Shown here in pieces: positions 24,199 to 38,200 of a stretch of DNA of 64,000 nucleotides (positions within the stretch are counted from its first letter, which is position 1; every line of letters starts with the position of its first letter). Location of the stretch: positions 70,156,624 to 70,220,623 of the forward strand of contig CM049308.1 in NCBI GenBank assembly GCA_026874595.1, written 5' to 3'. The position numbers and the translations under genes were made by a program. This stretch comes from Sipunculus nudus. Its lineage: Eukaryota > Annelida > Sipuncula > Golfingiida > Sipunculidae. The notes beneath the pieces are model-generated. The model made no database searches, had not been told where the DNA came from, and saw nothing but the letters and a program-made list of their open reading frames with translations.

Positions 24199-27100
24199 GT
24201 AGGTATATCTGTTTAAAAGAGAACCGAAGTTAAACTATTGCGTATATGTGATTCATATAAATATATGTTTTATATGTTATATGTGTGTGTGCGTGTGTGT
24301 GTATGACGGCCTGGCAGGATCTAGATCCACCAACTCGATCCAGGATTTTTTAAAAGGAAAAATGCTGCATTTCTGACAATGCCATATAATGGTAATGAGT
24401 TGCCTTGGGTGAGGTCTGCGCTCTTCGAGTGCTTTTCTTGTTTTTGAATACTCTTACTTGAAGGTAACCGTCTCCAGTTTTTTTACTAGTGCAACTGCAG
24501 GTGCTGGGTGTTTAATCGTTCCCATTGCTGGGTCATACCATCGACAAACCCCAAAAAGGCGCACTAGTTCGTGAGTTAAACCCGGTCGTGGGGCATGGCC
24601 TTCCCTTTAGGCGCGCAGAGTCCTCACATTGGTTGGGGACCGAACGTGAAAAATCTTATCGTCTCGGCTTAGATTCAACTTACGATAGCCTGGCTTTAGG
24701 CCCTGTGCACTACCCCTAGCCCACAGAAGCCGGTCGCATATAAGGCATAATGCAGGTTTTAATGTCATTATTACATCTGCAGAAAAAATGATTTCAAATT
24801 CTGTTGTAAAATATATAGTTTCAAACATTTATGGGCCAAAATAGTGAGTCATTTGAAAGTTATGTAATACGTAACTCGGTACTTTTCGATAAGCCTGCAT
24901 CTACTCATCAATCATTGACCTAAACCTGTTCGGCCGTCAATTATTATATTACCCTTGTAAATTATTAAAATACAACGTAAATCTATGCCGCGATATACGA
25001 AACTGTGTCTGAGACTGCTGCGTTGGCTCTACTCCTTCAGGTTGTTTCTATTCACAATAAGTCTGTTCCAGTTAGGTATTCAGGGACGGCCTGGACTTCG
25101 TGTTCAAAAGTCAAACTGTAGAATTACATTTTGTGACAAAAGCTTTATATTTTAAGCATGCTAACAGCCAATCAGTTATTTCATAAAATTATTTAAAACA
25201 TTCAAGTGTAATTTGCTTAAAACAGTTCTTATCCAGAATATTTACACGGTCATGTTTGCTCTCTTATACATCTGCATCCCTGGTGTATTTAGCAGCATCA
25301 GTGCAATGTATTGATATAATTTCTTTCCCCACAATTCCTAAACAGAAGAGTTGAAGTCTTATGCGTACGATGCTGCGCAGAGACGGATGTTATATAAATT
25401 GCCGTGAGGTGGCAGAACCTGTGCTTGGTGTTGCCTTGTCGGCGTCCAGCCAGAACGGGTAAATCTCAAGACTTCTCCGTCAAAGGCGAAAAGTATTATT
25501 CCCCCCCCCCCTTTGATTTATCTATTAGCAGATCTATCGGAAAAGTGTTTGTTTAAATTTTCTTGAGTAAAATTGTGATTGTAAATAACTCTCGCATTCA
25601 GAAGAAAAAGGAAAAAACTGTGCTAGAAAAAAGTTCAGGAGCTGTTTTTTCGATATTCAACGTGTTTCTGTATTATAACTGACGGTGGCCACAGTGGACT
25701 ATTTCTCGGGGTTTCTCTGTGGCCACGTAACGGATATTCGCAAACTTGTTCTTGAACTATATCGAGAATGATGCTATGTGTGTCCTAAGGGGGTCATTTC
25801 CCCCAATTTTACCCAAATCCTGAGATATTTCACTCTATATTGAAAGGGTTATTACAGTGCCCTAAATCTACACCAGTGAACTATGTCGACCACCTGCCAG
25901 AAACTACGCCAATAAATTCGGCTAGGAAACAGGGTCTGATATGATGTCCAATGTCAATCTGACAAATCAGCAGGCCATTATTAAGTATATGTCATCAGAC
26001 TTGCAAAATTATTATCTATTCATATGACCACTGCAAAATTCTTACAACCAGATGTTACAGTATTTGTGTGTGTCTTTCTATTTATCTATTTATATATGTG
26101 TGTGTGTGACTGTTTCGTCGCTCACGCCAATAATGGTTTAACATGATTTTAGCGCGAATCGGAAAGGAAACTAAAAGCGCAACTGAAAGAAATTCGAATA
26201 AAAATAATTCTTGTTTTTATATTATACAATTTCTTACGTTCCACTCTATGTTGCGTGTTTTGTATGAAAGAATGGAGCCTATACGTCTGGGCTGCAATCT
26301 TGTAACGGGGCGCCGCCATGTACATTCTAAAAACAAAGGAGTTATCTGTTAAATGTGAAGGATAACCCAAATACATCTTAGCCATGGAATGAATTTCTTT
26401 GCTCTCTTCTACACCTGCACCGCTGCTGCAATGGGGAGCATCAGTGCCATGAGGGGATATAATTTCCTTTCCATAATTCCTTAACAGCAGAGTCGAACTC
26501 CCGTGCGTACGGTTATGCGCAGACACATATGTAATATGAATTGCCGCCAGGTGGCAGAACCTGAGCTTGGTGTTGACCCGTCGGCTTCCAGCCAAAACGG
26601 GTTAGTCTTATAACATTCCGTCAGGGGCGAAATGTATTATGGTTGACCTCCCGTTGATTTATCTGTCAGCAGATTCACCCGAAAAGTATTTGTTGAAAAT
26701 TTATTTCGGTAATTGAAGTATACATCTTTTCCCTATATAGAACTGTCAATGAAATGGGCGCCACCCATGCTTAACGTCAAAGGTCCGTTTACTATTATAT
26801 TATGTACATAGTTTCATTCCCTGTATGCAAAATAGAGCACTGAATTGCACAGAAACGTCTTTAAATGCTCAAACATTCCCTGCGCATAGATCTACCCGAT
26901 ATTAATAATTGTAACTATGTTAAATCGTATGTTTGTGTGAACGATATTATAATAAAAGTGCAATCCTACCGTACTGGCTATAGCTAAGGACTAAACAGAA
27001 GTCCTAGGATCAGCGGAGATAAGTGGACATCCGTGACTGATTTGTGACCGTACAAGGTTTAAAATGGTTTTAACACTCATGTTCAAATATAAATGTCATC

Positions 27101-29144
27101 AAAGTTAGCAGTTTCGAATAAAATTTTCATGTTTATTTCCTTTAGGGCCCACTGCGGCGCATTCATTTGTATATCATCCAAATAAACAGTTATAAATTAA
27201 TAGTATTTTTTTTTAATTTCAGGGACCATTGCGGTTCCCGAATTTTGTTCCATGGAACCAGAGACTGGGAATTGCGAAGCGGCCATTAAGCGTTGGTTCT
27301 TCAACTCCACCATAAACACATGTGAAACCTTCATATACGGCGGCTGTGGCGGAAACGACAACAACTTCGAGGAACGGGAGGTCTGTGAGAGAAAATGTCG
27401 TGAGTACCGTTTAAATATTGTATATACACAAGGAGTCGGTTTAATTAAACTCATATCAAATCTAAATAGGGATAGGAAGTAGCCTGATGTGGTTAAGGCG
27501 TTGGACTTCAAAACTGAAGGTCCCTGGTTCAAAGCCCGTCGGTGCCTTAATGGCATAATTTTGGAATCTATACCCAGAACATCAGACGTTTGACCTTATG
27601 TCTCAAAAAGTCATGACTTCTTTATTATTCTTAAGTCAATGCATATAAAACCTGAAATCCAGTGGGTGTAATGATAATCCTCAGTGTATGACTTCCATCC
27701 TCGTTATCCAATATACGTAAGCATAGCCATTAACAGGTCACGGTCCTACCTTATAAATTAATTTCCCTTGAAACTTCTGCCTGTGTATCTGTGTGAATGA
27801 AAAAATAGCTTTTACGGGGTTCGAAAAGTGTGAAATCCATGTGATCGTCAGTTTGTTTGCGTGAGTTATTTTCTGTGTTTACTGCATCAGGGATATCTTG
27901 CAAATGTATTGTGTTCATAACAAATGATAAAAGATCCCATTCGATAGGTTTGATCGTGTGGCGGTTATAGCCAATCAGATGCTGAATAACTGATTTCTTG
28001 CCGATGATAATTCCGCTTACAAATTCTGGCCCGCTTACCAAAATAAATTACAGAGGTCCCTGCAGATAAATGTTGTGACCATTCTCCACACAGAAGGTCT
28101 GTCTCTGAATGTCAAGGATAAACCTCCTGCACACATTCATTCTCATGGCACACTAGCGTCTTTTACGCAGAAATCGAGCTATAACGCCTGAAAAGTGTAA
28201 ATTACAAAATTTAAAAAAAAAAACGAAGCAAATATACACACAACATTCATTCCAGATATAAGAAACAGAAGGTATTTGTTCGTGCAACTTTTTTATATAT
28301 AACCCTGTGGATCTATTGTCCGTGTAATATTCGTGTCGCTGTATTAGAAATATAAACAGAAACACGTTCTTCCTTGAATTGGTTTTATAGGAAAGCCTTT
28401 TTCTAGAATTGTTTAAGATGTAAAAGCAAAGCAACACTTGTAAAAATTTCCACATTATGAAAAAGGTTAACCTGGGTAAGTGAGAATTTACCATTTATGC
28501 ATGCTGACATATGAAATGACTGCCAAGGGATCGAGAGTCACATGTTGTTCACAGTTACTGATCAAGCAAGTGGACCCCATAAGGTCAAACATGCTTAAAT
28601 CCGTCACTTACAGGAGGGGTAAATCTTAACCCTGCGCCGGAGGTTGTGTTGAGACTTCCTGTTGGCTGTTCATATCGTTAGTATATTGAGGCTGATATGC
28701 AACTGATAATATATTTGACTTTGCAGTGTGATTAATCGATGTACCGGTGACTCGTCACAGCCTTACAATCTGTACATTCGAGTTGAAAAATAAACAAAGA
28801 CCAAACATGACTTTATATTAATAGATAGTTTCAACGCAAACCACAATTACATCCAAGAGGCCCGTGTATGAACTGATCATGTATATGACTTTTTAGTTGA
28901 CGGATATAAAGTTCGATCGGCCATCTCCGCTGTCAACCTGGGTTCGATACTTGATGTTGGAGCCAGGTCCGTTGGCAGGGGGATGCCGCGGTGTTCCATT
29001 GAGGAAACTTTGCAGACGCTAAATATATGCTGAGAAATTTATATTATCAAGTAATCTTAACAAATAATCTTAAAAGTTTTATCTTGATGACTTTATTTCT
29101 CAAATTGTCATTTAATGACTAAGAAATTGTAGAAAATGAAAATA

Positions 29145-29206
<62 letters not shown>

Positions 29207-32200
29207 TTCCGACCCCCCCCCCCCCCCCACCCGCAAAAAAAACACACACACACGGCACCCCCTTCCGTAAATCCCGACTACACCCCTTGGAGTGGGTTGT
29301 AGAGTTGGTTGGAAACGCCTTTCTATGGTCCTTGGTTCTCTCCGGTTTTCATGTTTCCTTTACCTGTCACACTACAATGGCAATTATGTTCAGTTCTGGA
29401 TGCTGGCAATTATAGAAAGACGAGCAACAAATATTTAATATAATCTATATAATATTATCACGAGTTATCGGCTCGTCCTCCTGTCCAGTGATAAAATTAA
29501 AATTTGCCTGAAACACACCATCCTAACAAACTTATTCTGCCACTGGTTACTCGAACAATACATCCGCATCAAGTTTGGCAATGTTTAATCATAAATCGCA
29601 TCGAGAAAATAGATCACAAGTGAATCACAAGTATCCTGACATGTCAGAAACCTTGTGACTAACTGTTAATGCCAGTTGCAAAGCTCGTCGACCAGCGACT
29701 CGCACGCGATAAAAGACACACAAATATTTGTAATATTACATGATTTATCACACGACATTTGTAAATTTTGCGTGCATACATGAGTTTCCGATCATAACCA
29801 TCCCGGAATTAAGACATTTCGCTCTGTTTTATATTTTTCATGGTTATGTAAACATAGTCCGCATGTGTTTAGACTGTGTTACCAAAGGCCTTTTCTTCAC
29901 ATGCATGACAGTTCCCAAACAAGGAGGAGAAAAAAAAAAGAAAATTATCAGAAACACCTGTTGGGAGCTTGAGACACCACCCTGATTCAGTCTACCTAGG
30001 AGATTCTATGAACATATATTGGCGGCACATAAGCATTTGCAAAAATATGTTTCTTTTTCTCTTGCTATAGCTTATTTTGGATGAATACAAAAGCTCTTTG
30101 CACCCGGACTCCCTGTCTCAATTCACTTGTTTAAACGTTGTAATGGTTCTGCGTGAAAGCAAACACAGTCCACTTGTTCTTTTTACAATTACAAGACGTT
30201 GGGACCATAGGTATGATAATGCGCTTACGCGGGAACTTCCCGACAAAGAGAAGAAACGTGAATGAAGAAACACCTGGTCGCGAAATCGCTATGTTTATGT
30301 TTTTTTGTCGCTGATTGCGCCCGGATTGAGTTTATTTTCAATTTAATACAAAAAAAAAAGAAATTTGTTTAGATTGAAATATTGGCAGATATACCATAAT
30401 ATCTTAAGTAGAAAACATTACACATCATGTATCTAACGTACCTGTTATGTGAATAAGTATCTTTCGAATAATAACAATAATTTGGCCTTTAACGGCATAT
30501 TTTAGACTTTCTGTGTATTGACTGTAAATTGGCCTTACAACTGAGGTTGTCAGACATTAGCATGGGATTTATGGTAGGTTTGTCAAAGGCATTCATCACT
30601 TTCTTAAAATGAGAAGTCAGAAAAGTAACGTGTACATAATCCCACCACAATATTTTGTTATGTAGGTCAATGCCCAGTCTATGACTGTCCAATGGATAGT
30701 CCAAGCTGTCCAAACGGTTACAAGAAGGACGAATATGGCTGCCAAACCTGCGAGTGTAGGACAGAAAGAGGTCGTCCATGCATGGTAAACCAGTATTCAA
30801 GCTAATTATTCAGGGAAAAACATTCTTACACCATTATTACAAAGAAGCCGACAGTATCATACATTTTCAATACGCATACCGATAACAATCCTGCTCACAC
30901 CAATTAACAAAACTTTTTTTCGCTTGAACTAGGATTGCAAATGATAGCTGTAAGAGCAATGGGAATTCAGTCTGTATCATTTATATATATATATATTAAT
31001 CATCATCATCATCTTCATCGTCTACATTTATAGTGCTTGGGAAATATACCGACTGTTTTTTATGTCATAACTGGTTTCTTTTCTAATCAGAACCACAAAT
31101 GCGGTCCTGGTGAAAAGTGTATGGACACCCTGATGGTACCTGGTCCCCACTGCATTAACAGTACGTAACCATATTAACGGTTCCATATATAATACGGGCT
31201 TCATCTAAAAGAAAGAGCATTCGCCAATTTCTTCAAAAGAATTGATTAAATTATTTCTTAATTAGATTATTAGGGTATTAAGATAATTTTAATGTGAACA
31301 GACTTTTTGTATCATCCTGGATGTTCCTGTCAATCATTTCAGTTTCAGAATGACTTGAACGATAAATAAATCTTGAAAAACAATAACACAAGGGGTTAGA
31401 GTTCTTAAAGTAAATACGGCACTTGTGAAGTTGCAAAACGTATCTCCGTACCTGCAATATGAATGTACGAATACTCTGAATATAATGTTAATGTGACTAT
31501 TTAGTGATATTACTAATGTCTCAGCCACTTTCATTTGTTATGAATTACTGAGAAACATGTTCATTTAGTCCTCTCATTAAAAATCCAGGAGATTAAGCCA
31601 GAATAAAGACCAAAGGTAAAAAAAAAAATGCAACAGAGTTTCTGTTTGCACAATGCATTTTATTAAGACACGTAGTCAGTGATATACTAAGAGCCTTTTC
31701 ATGATTTTGGCCACAGACAACATCAATATTGTTCTGCGGACTCCGGGAACAAAAAATATAATTTTTTATACTGTTCAAGACACAGTTAGTGGAATTTTGC
31801 ATATATGCCAAGAAAATACAAAAAATGATTCTGATATTGACGTATGTAAGATTAACACAAAATTTGGAAAAAATTTTCATAACTTTATAATTTTGTGAAA
31901 GAATTATTTTCAGGAATTCGTGCCACAGCGAAAATTCGCCACTTTACCTAAGACTGGTCTTCATTTCCAAAAAAAATGGATTAACGAAAAACAGTAGCGA
32001 ATCCCTAGAACAATAGATTTTTTGTATGGCCCATGCTTCGAAAATAATACAAACGTTTAATTTTAGTTAAAGAAAACAAGAAGATGTGCAACAGGGTGTG
32101 CATGGACTTTTGCAACAAGAGAGCTCCAATGATAGTCGACCTTCCTTGCCCTCTCTGTAATTGTCCAGAAGACGCGTGCAAGGTAGGTTATACTGGTATC

Positions 32201-35200
32201 ATTCACACAAGCAAACGTATTCCAGATATAATTTATTATTTTCATATTATCATATAACACGCCTGCTTATAAAAACATATTAATATAGATTAAGTGTCGG
32301 GGATGATGAATCGCAAAATATAGTTCAATATCCGAAACCATTGATTTTGTTAGCCTGTGTGAACCGGAAGTACTAGGAGAGAGGTTCTTGGGTCACAAGA
32401 AGGGACAGTATGAAATAAAAACTAAGTCTTGTCAAGAAGAATCGATCTTTATTATGCATCAACGGCCCGACAATTGCCGGAAAATACACTATTACACCCG
32501 GTCAGAAAAACATTTTTTTTTTCTTTTTATCTTTCTTCAATACACATGATTTCAATTTGACGATGACGTCAGCCACAGGGAAACCTCCTGTGACCAAGTG
32601 TTCAAGATCTCAAGAAAAATTTGTATTTATCGCTTTGTCAGCACCAAATTTGCAGCTGAGAATAAAAACATAAAATAAGACTGATGGCACAATCTACAAT
32701 GGATTTGCCTTTTTTTAGTGCCGTTTATAATCAGGGCCACTGGACGACACTTGACTTGTTGTTTGACATGTTGTTTATCTATCAATCACTGCTACTTAAC
32801 AAGAGAAAATTTCACGTGATAAGGTGAAAAAATAAGGAATAGAACGGAAAGATTCCGTGATATCTATATCAAGCTTATGCAGCATGAATGTAAATATGAC
32901 ATGAATGTCATTGTATCCCCAAACTGAGCGGTCAGGGATATTACAGGATTTACACACGTTGCACTGCCTCCAATACCACCGCCGCTGTAGACAGTTTTTG
33001 TTGACGAGATAACTAAAAAATATTTCGATGGATCTTTCTCAAATTTTGCACGTGCATAGATATGGATAATACGACAAGAACTATTCAATTGGGCCATAAT
33101 CAATATAGGGTAAAAAATTTGGATTGCTAAAGAATGCCATGGATTATAAAAAAAATATATGTATGACCAAAGATCTTAACTAGTTTATCTTAGAAATAAG
33201 ACTGGTGGCACCATCTAGAACGGATTTGCAGTTTATGTGCCGTTTAATATAAGGGCCACTTAACAACATTTGACTTTTTGTTTGACTTGTTGTTTACCTA
33301 CCAATCACTGCTACTTAACAAAATGTTAGCAAAATCACTAATAAATAAATAGTAAAAGGTTTATTTTAAAATTGCATTTTCATAAATGTTGGTCAGAACA
33401 TCATGTTGGATAGCTATATATGATGAACTAGCCTTGTAGTGGGTTAAAATATATATAAAATATATATTAATACGGGTACCTCTGGAAAAAGGGCACCTAT
33501 TATTTTCGGCCAGTCCCTTTAAAGAAGGTCCAGAAATCTATAATCTCCCTGCTAAGGGCACCTCATTAATGCGGGCAAAATGTCCGGACCGGTTAGTGTC
33601 CGTAATTTGGAAGTTCCACTGTATATATGTGTGTGTGTCAGGGTTGGCTCCTATTACAGGGTTTCTTTTACATTATTATTACTTATTATTATTCTTTTTC
33701 ATTAATCCAGCTTTTACTATTATTATTAATATTACATTTGTTCATCTGTTACTATTTGTGTTATTATTTCAAGGTTTCTATTAATATTACTATAACTATT
33801 ACTTAAATATCAAATGATGGGATGAGCATTTGCTCACGTTACCCTCTACATTACCCCACACCTATCCCCTGTAAGCGAAACTAAGTTGTTAGTATATGTA
33901 AATTTTGTTCTAAATTGAAAGGAAACTAAATTATTGAACTCTTTTATTATTTTTTAATTCCAGAAAATTCATGATCAGTCCATTTTAATTGATCTTCAGC
34001 ACGTGTTAAATACACCTTATAAACATTTGATTTCAAACACATTGAAAAAGGTTTGTCAATGCCATAGTACCTAGAATGTAATATTGGTGTCAGTACAAAC
34101 AGTGCTTTATTCAGTCTCTGTTGAAACACTAACTAACAAATCAAACCTCAAAAGTACTCAGATATGAGCAGCACTGATGTCTGATTTCATTCAGAGAAAC
34201 CAGCTTCAATATAGCTCTATATACAGCAGAACTGTTTGCCTCAACTGACAATATCTTGATCCACATATATGGTGTAAGCTGACTAAGTACTGCTCCAATG
34301 TATACCGACAGTGCCTAAACAAAGAATCTAAATAAAAAAGCCAATGGTTTATGTTATTGGTTATTAGTATCAGCTCAAGTCAATTCATGGCGCCCAGTGT
34401 CTACTGGACAATTACAGCATCTAGCATAGACTAATCACACTACACCTTGAGCCTATTCCTGTGTTTCATTATAATTAAATAAACACGCCATCCCTAACCT
34501 GTTTTAGTCAAGGGTTGTAATAGTAAGGGTAATAGCTATTATTCTATAACTTAGGGTCCTTTTACTATTACTATAACTTAGAAACCTGTAATTTTCTGTT
34601 TCTATTACTATTACATATTACAATAACCCCATCCCTAATGTGTGTGGCAGAAAGAGGGGATTATTTAAAGATTGTATTGCCAATATCCTGGGAATCTACG
34701 GCATCCCCGACGTCAGAGATGTGTACTCACATATAATGCATTAACTTGTTTTCTGTACATAAAGTTACTGTGGTTATTTTACAGACAATGTTATGCCGAG
34801 AAGGGGAGACCTGCGAGTCCGAAGTCGTCTGTAAAGGAAAAAGCAAGTGCCGCAGCAAAGGTCGCTGCGCTCGTAACAGTGAGTTCAGTTAAACCCACAA
34901 TCCCCACCCCCAAAAATGATATACAGGGATATGCAGATTAATATAAGAAATTAATATTCACTGTTGTGTGTGCGTCAAGCTCCATTTCGGGCCCCCTGAC
35001 ATTAGAGAGTCCACGACTAGCGTACTGACTGTCAGAGTGCCGTTACATCTTTCACGAGGAACACATTTTAATGTTCTATGAGGATGCTAATATTTTCGTC
35101 ATTTTTGACGTCTCATGGCCTACAAGTACGCTGTCAATTGGCGTAAACCAGACTGTTAGCTTTCTAGTTTAACGACACCTACCATGACTGAGAAAAATTC

Positions 35201-38200
35201 CGTTTGTAAATTTCTGTGTATACCATATGGGGGTAATGAGCTGCCTTGTTTACTTCATTGCCACTAGATGGCGCTCAGTGTCAGTATGCTATAACGTTCA
35301 GCGATTGTCCTGCTGTGTTTATCACACATTTCTGTCAATCCCATACAAGAATAATGAGCTGCCTTTGCGGAGATATGAACTCTTCGTGTGCAAAGTTCTA
35401 GTTTACATTTAAAATTGGTCTTGGTTTGGTCATACTTAAACGTTTCTGGCAGTGCTTGAGTCGATCAGTCGATAGCAGAGTGGTGATGTGACAGAGATAA
35501 ACTGTGAGAAATGTTCCCGGGATACGAATGTGTAATTGCCCGAGATAAAAAAGTTCGCTGTGTGCTGTACCCACTACGGGGAGGCCATACATAAAACCTT
35601 ATTGTTCTACGGCCCTGAAAAAAAAATTGGTGCGAGAGGGCATTTTTTCTTTACCAGTCAAGATACAATACGTGAAATTTGGTCAGTTTGCCTAGAAAAT
35701 AAAAAAAAAAATATGCTTCATTTCATGAAATGGTGTACATGTATATGCTTATTGCTAAATTATTCCACATTTCTGTCATAGCGCTAATAAGCAAAATTAC
35801 TGAGGATCTGGTCTTCACCTCACCCCCCCCCCCCCGCCACTCCCAATATTATTTGACACGAAAAATAGGATCCGCGAATCCGTAAAGAAGTATTTATTTT
35901 GCACGGCCTTACTATCACCAGGTAACCCATGTAAGACTTATTTAAGTTTGTCCACGCAGACAACAGCTGTGATAGTAGGTTGATAGAAGAGGGAAGCTGG
36001 AAGAATGGACCAAATGAGATTTTGTTGTTAAAAGAAATACATTTGATATCTTTTTTAATAATATGACCATTTATTTGCTTGTTAGGTCTCTTATTATTTC
36101 AATGAGCGCTGAATAATTTTTTTCATGTGCATGTTAAAAATAATAACTACACCATTCCAGGTCCATGCGAAGGTAAACCTGAATGGAGCACTACCTACAA
36201 CGCCAATAAGTTCTGTGGCCGTGGACCAAACCAGGAGGAATGTTCCCCGGGATATGAATGTGTAATTGCCCCAAATGATGCGTTCGCTGTGTGCTGTCCC
36301 CGGAAAGGTTGGTAACTGTCACCAGGTGACAAATGTTTGTGAAAATGTAGCTTTACGATTTTGTACCGTTTATGTACACAATGAGGAAAGCTCTGCGATT
36401 TTTTTAAATTCAGACAGTTGGTCCGACCAAAGTCACCTGGAAGGACACTGTTTTCAGTTAATCTTTTAGATAAGTCTATAAAAATGCGCCTTTCAGTAAG
36501 CGCTGGGTCGTGAAGTCTACGGGCCCCTTGAGAAGATAACTTGGGGCCGGAGAAAGACAAGTAAAGGCATAGAGAAAGAGAGAGAAAAAAAGAGGGAGAA
36601 AATGGTTGGACCAAAAACATTTTGTATGTGTCTAACCTTCTGCGAGAAGGAGAAGTGAACTAACCCAGATGACAGGAGAAGGCCTAGAGAGATTACGCTG
36701 ACAGATCCCGATGTTGCCACATAATAGGACTCTGGGTATATCAGTTCACGCAAAAAACAGCATTGAGTAGTCACATGCATGATGTCTGGCTGTCTTTCTA
36801 CTCTTTGTGTAGTCCAGAACTGGACTGTTCGTAGCCTATTTATGATCTGATAGATTAAGCATAGATTATTAGATTAAAAATATGTCCCGAACAGTCATGT
36901 TCTGTACTCCTCTGTATGAGGTTCTGTCAGATTAGAACGCTTTTTAACTGGTGTATAATTTCATTGCATGGAGAGAAGCTGCTTCTTGTCCTAGTTGAAC
37001 TCTGGCGTGACCATTCTTCAAGATAAACAGAGAACGAGGAAAACCCGAAAGACAGCAGCTTCAACCAATGCTTTCCCTTGCTGTCACCGTCTTACCTGCA
37101 ATGGCCTTCTCACAGCAAGCGAGCATGATCTCCTTTCTCGAAGACAAACTCTTCCTTAAATCTCCTTTCACAAAGTTGCAACATGACATGCTCATACTTA
37201 ATACTCGATTCGTATGAAGATACGGGGTACTATTAAGTAATATCAACGAGAACTAATGTTTTACTTATTGGCGAAATAAAAAGGGAAACTTAACAATGTT
37301 TTACTAGCTTTTTCATTATTTTTAACAAAATGTTTACTGTTAATGTTTTCCAAAAATATTTCCATTTTAAATAAATTTCGTTTAAACTAAAAGCACAGGT
37401 TATAAATCTTATTTCCCTTAGTATTTTCTCTATTAATATCCATTTAAGTTCTTCATAGTAGGAAATTAAATGAGGGCAGACATAAATTGAAATGTTAAGT
37501 AACAGTAAATGACCATTGCAAATATTCTCGGTCATATTTCATATTTCCTGCAAGCACAATCCCCTTTTGTATCATATATTAAACAAGGGTTCATACTGGT
37601 ATACACAACATGCATGTACAGTGATCCTACTTTTTCTCAAAACAAATGTTAAGAAGATATATAATACATTTGTAGTAAGAATATTGAAATGCTTATACAC
37701 ATATCTAAATTGACCATTTATTTATGCAGAGTGCCCAGCACTCAAGTGCAAGGCTTGTCCTGACGGTCACGTGATTGACGACAACGGCTGTAAAACGTGC
37801 AAGTGTATCACCAAACCTTCATGTAAGGTTAGTAGCCTTGACACTGTCAAGAGATCATGCGCCTATGTGATCAAAATTCTCGCAAAGACATTTTCCAGTT
37901 AAAGTCCATCGCAAACCTCTCGCAGAATTATTTTTGGATGTGATCAAAACTTTCACAAATTTGCTCAACGGCGCATTCTCTCTTAAGTTTGCGAATTTGA
38001 AATACCTCTTGCAGCTGCACGCAAAAAAACCTTCTGCCATTGCTCTCCAAACTAAAAATTTGCTATATCTTCGTTTACATAGGTCAAGTTTCTTGTCATT
38101 TTGTACATCATTTATAAATGCTTCCAATTAAAATAAAGGAGCAGTCATATGAATAGAATTTTGCTTTAAAGTAATGAAAAAAGAAGGCAGCGGGATATAG

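Noticed and set aside
26149-26595. 148-codon open frame on the minus strand
   Set aside because: It lies in gene B intron 1 over a repeat that is present four times. No recognisable domain, and the copies do not share the frame.
27482-27546. Functional tRNA gene (TCA anticodon, selenocysteine type)
   Set aside because: The acceptor stem does not pair, the length and arms do not fit tRNA-Sec, and the sequence is intronic and repeated. A SINE head is more likely.
36195-36620. 141-codon minus-strand frame
   Set aside because: Antisense to the lustrin exon and following intron, with no domain similarity.
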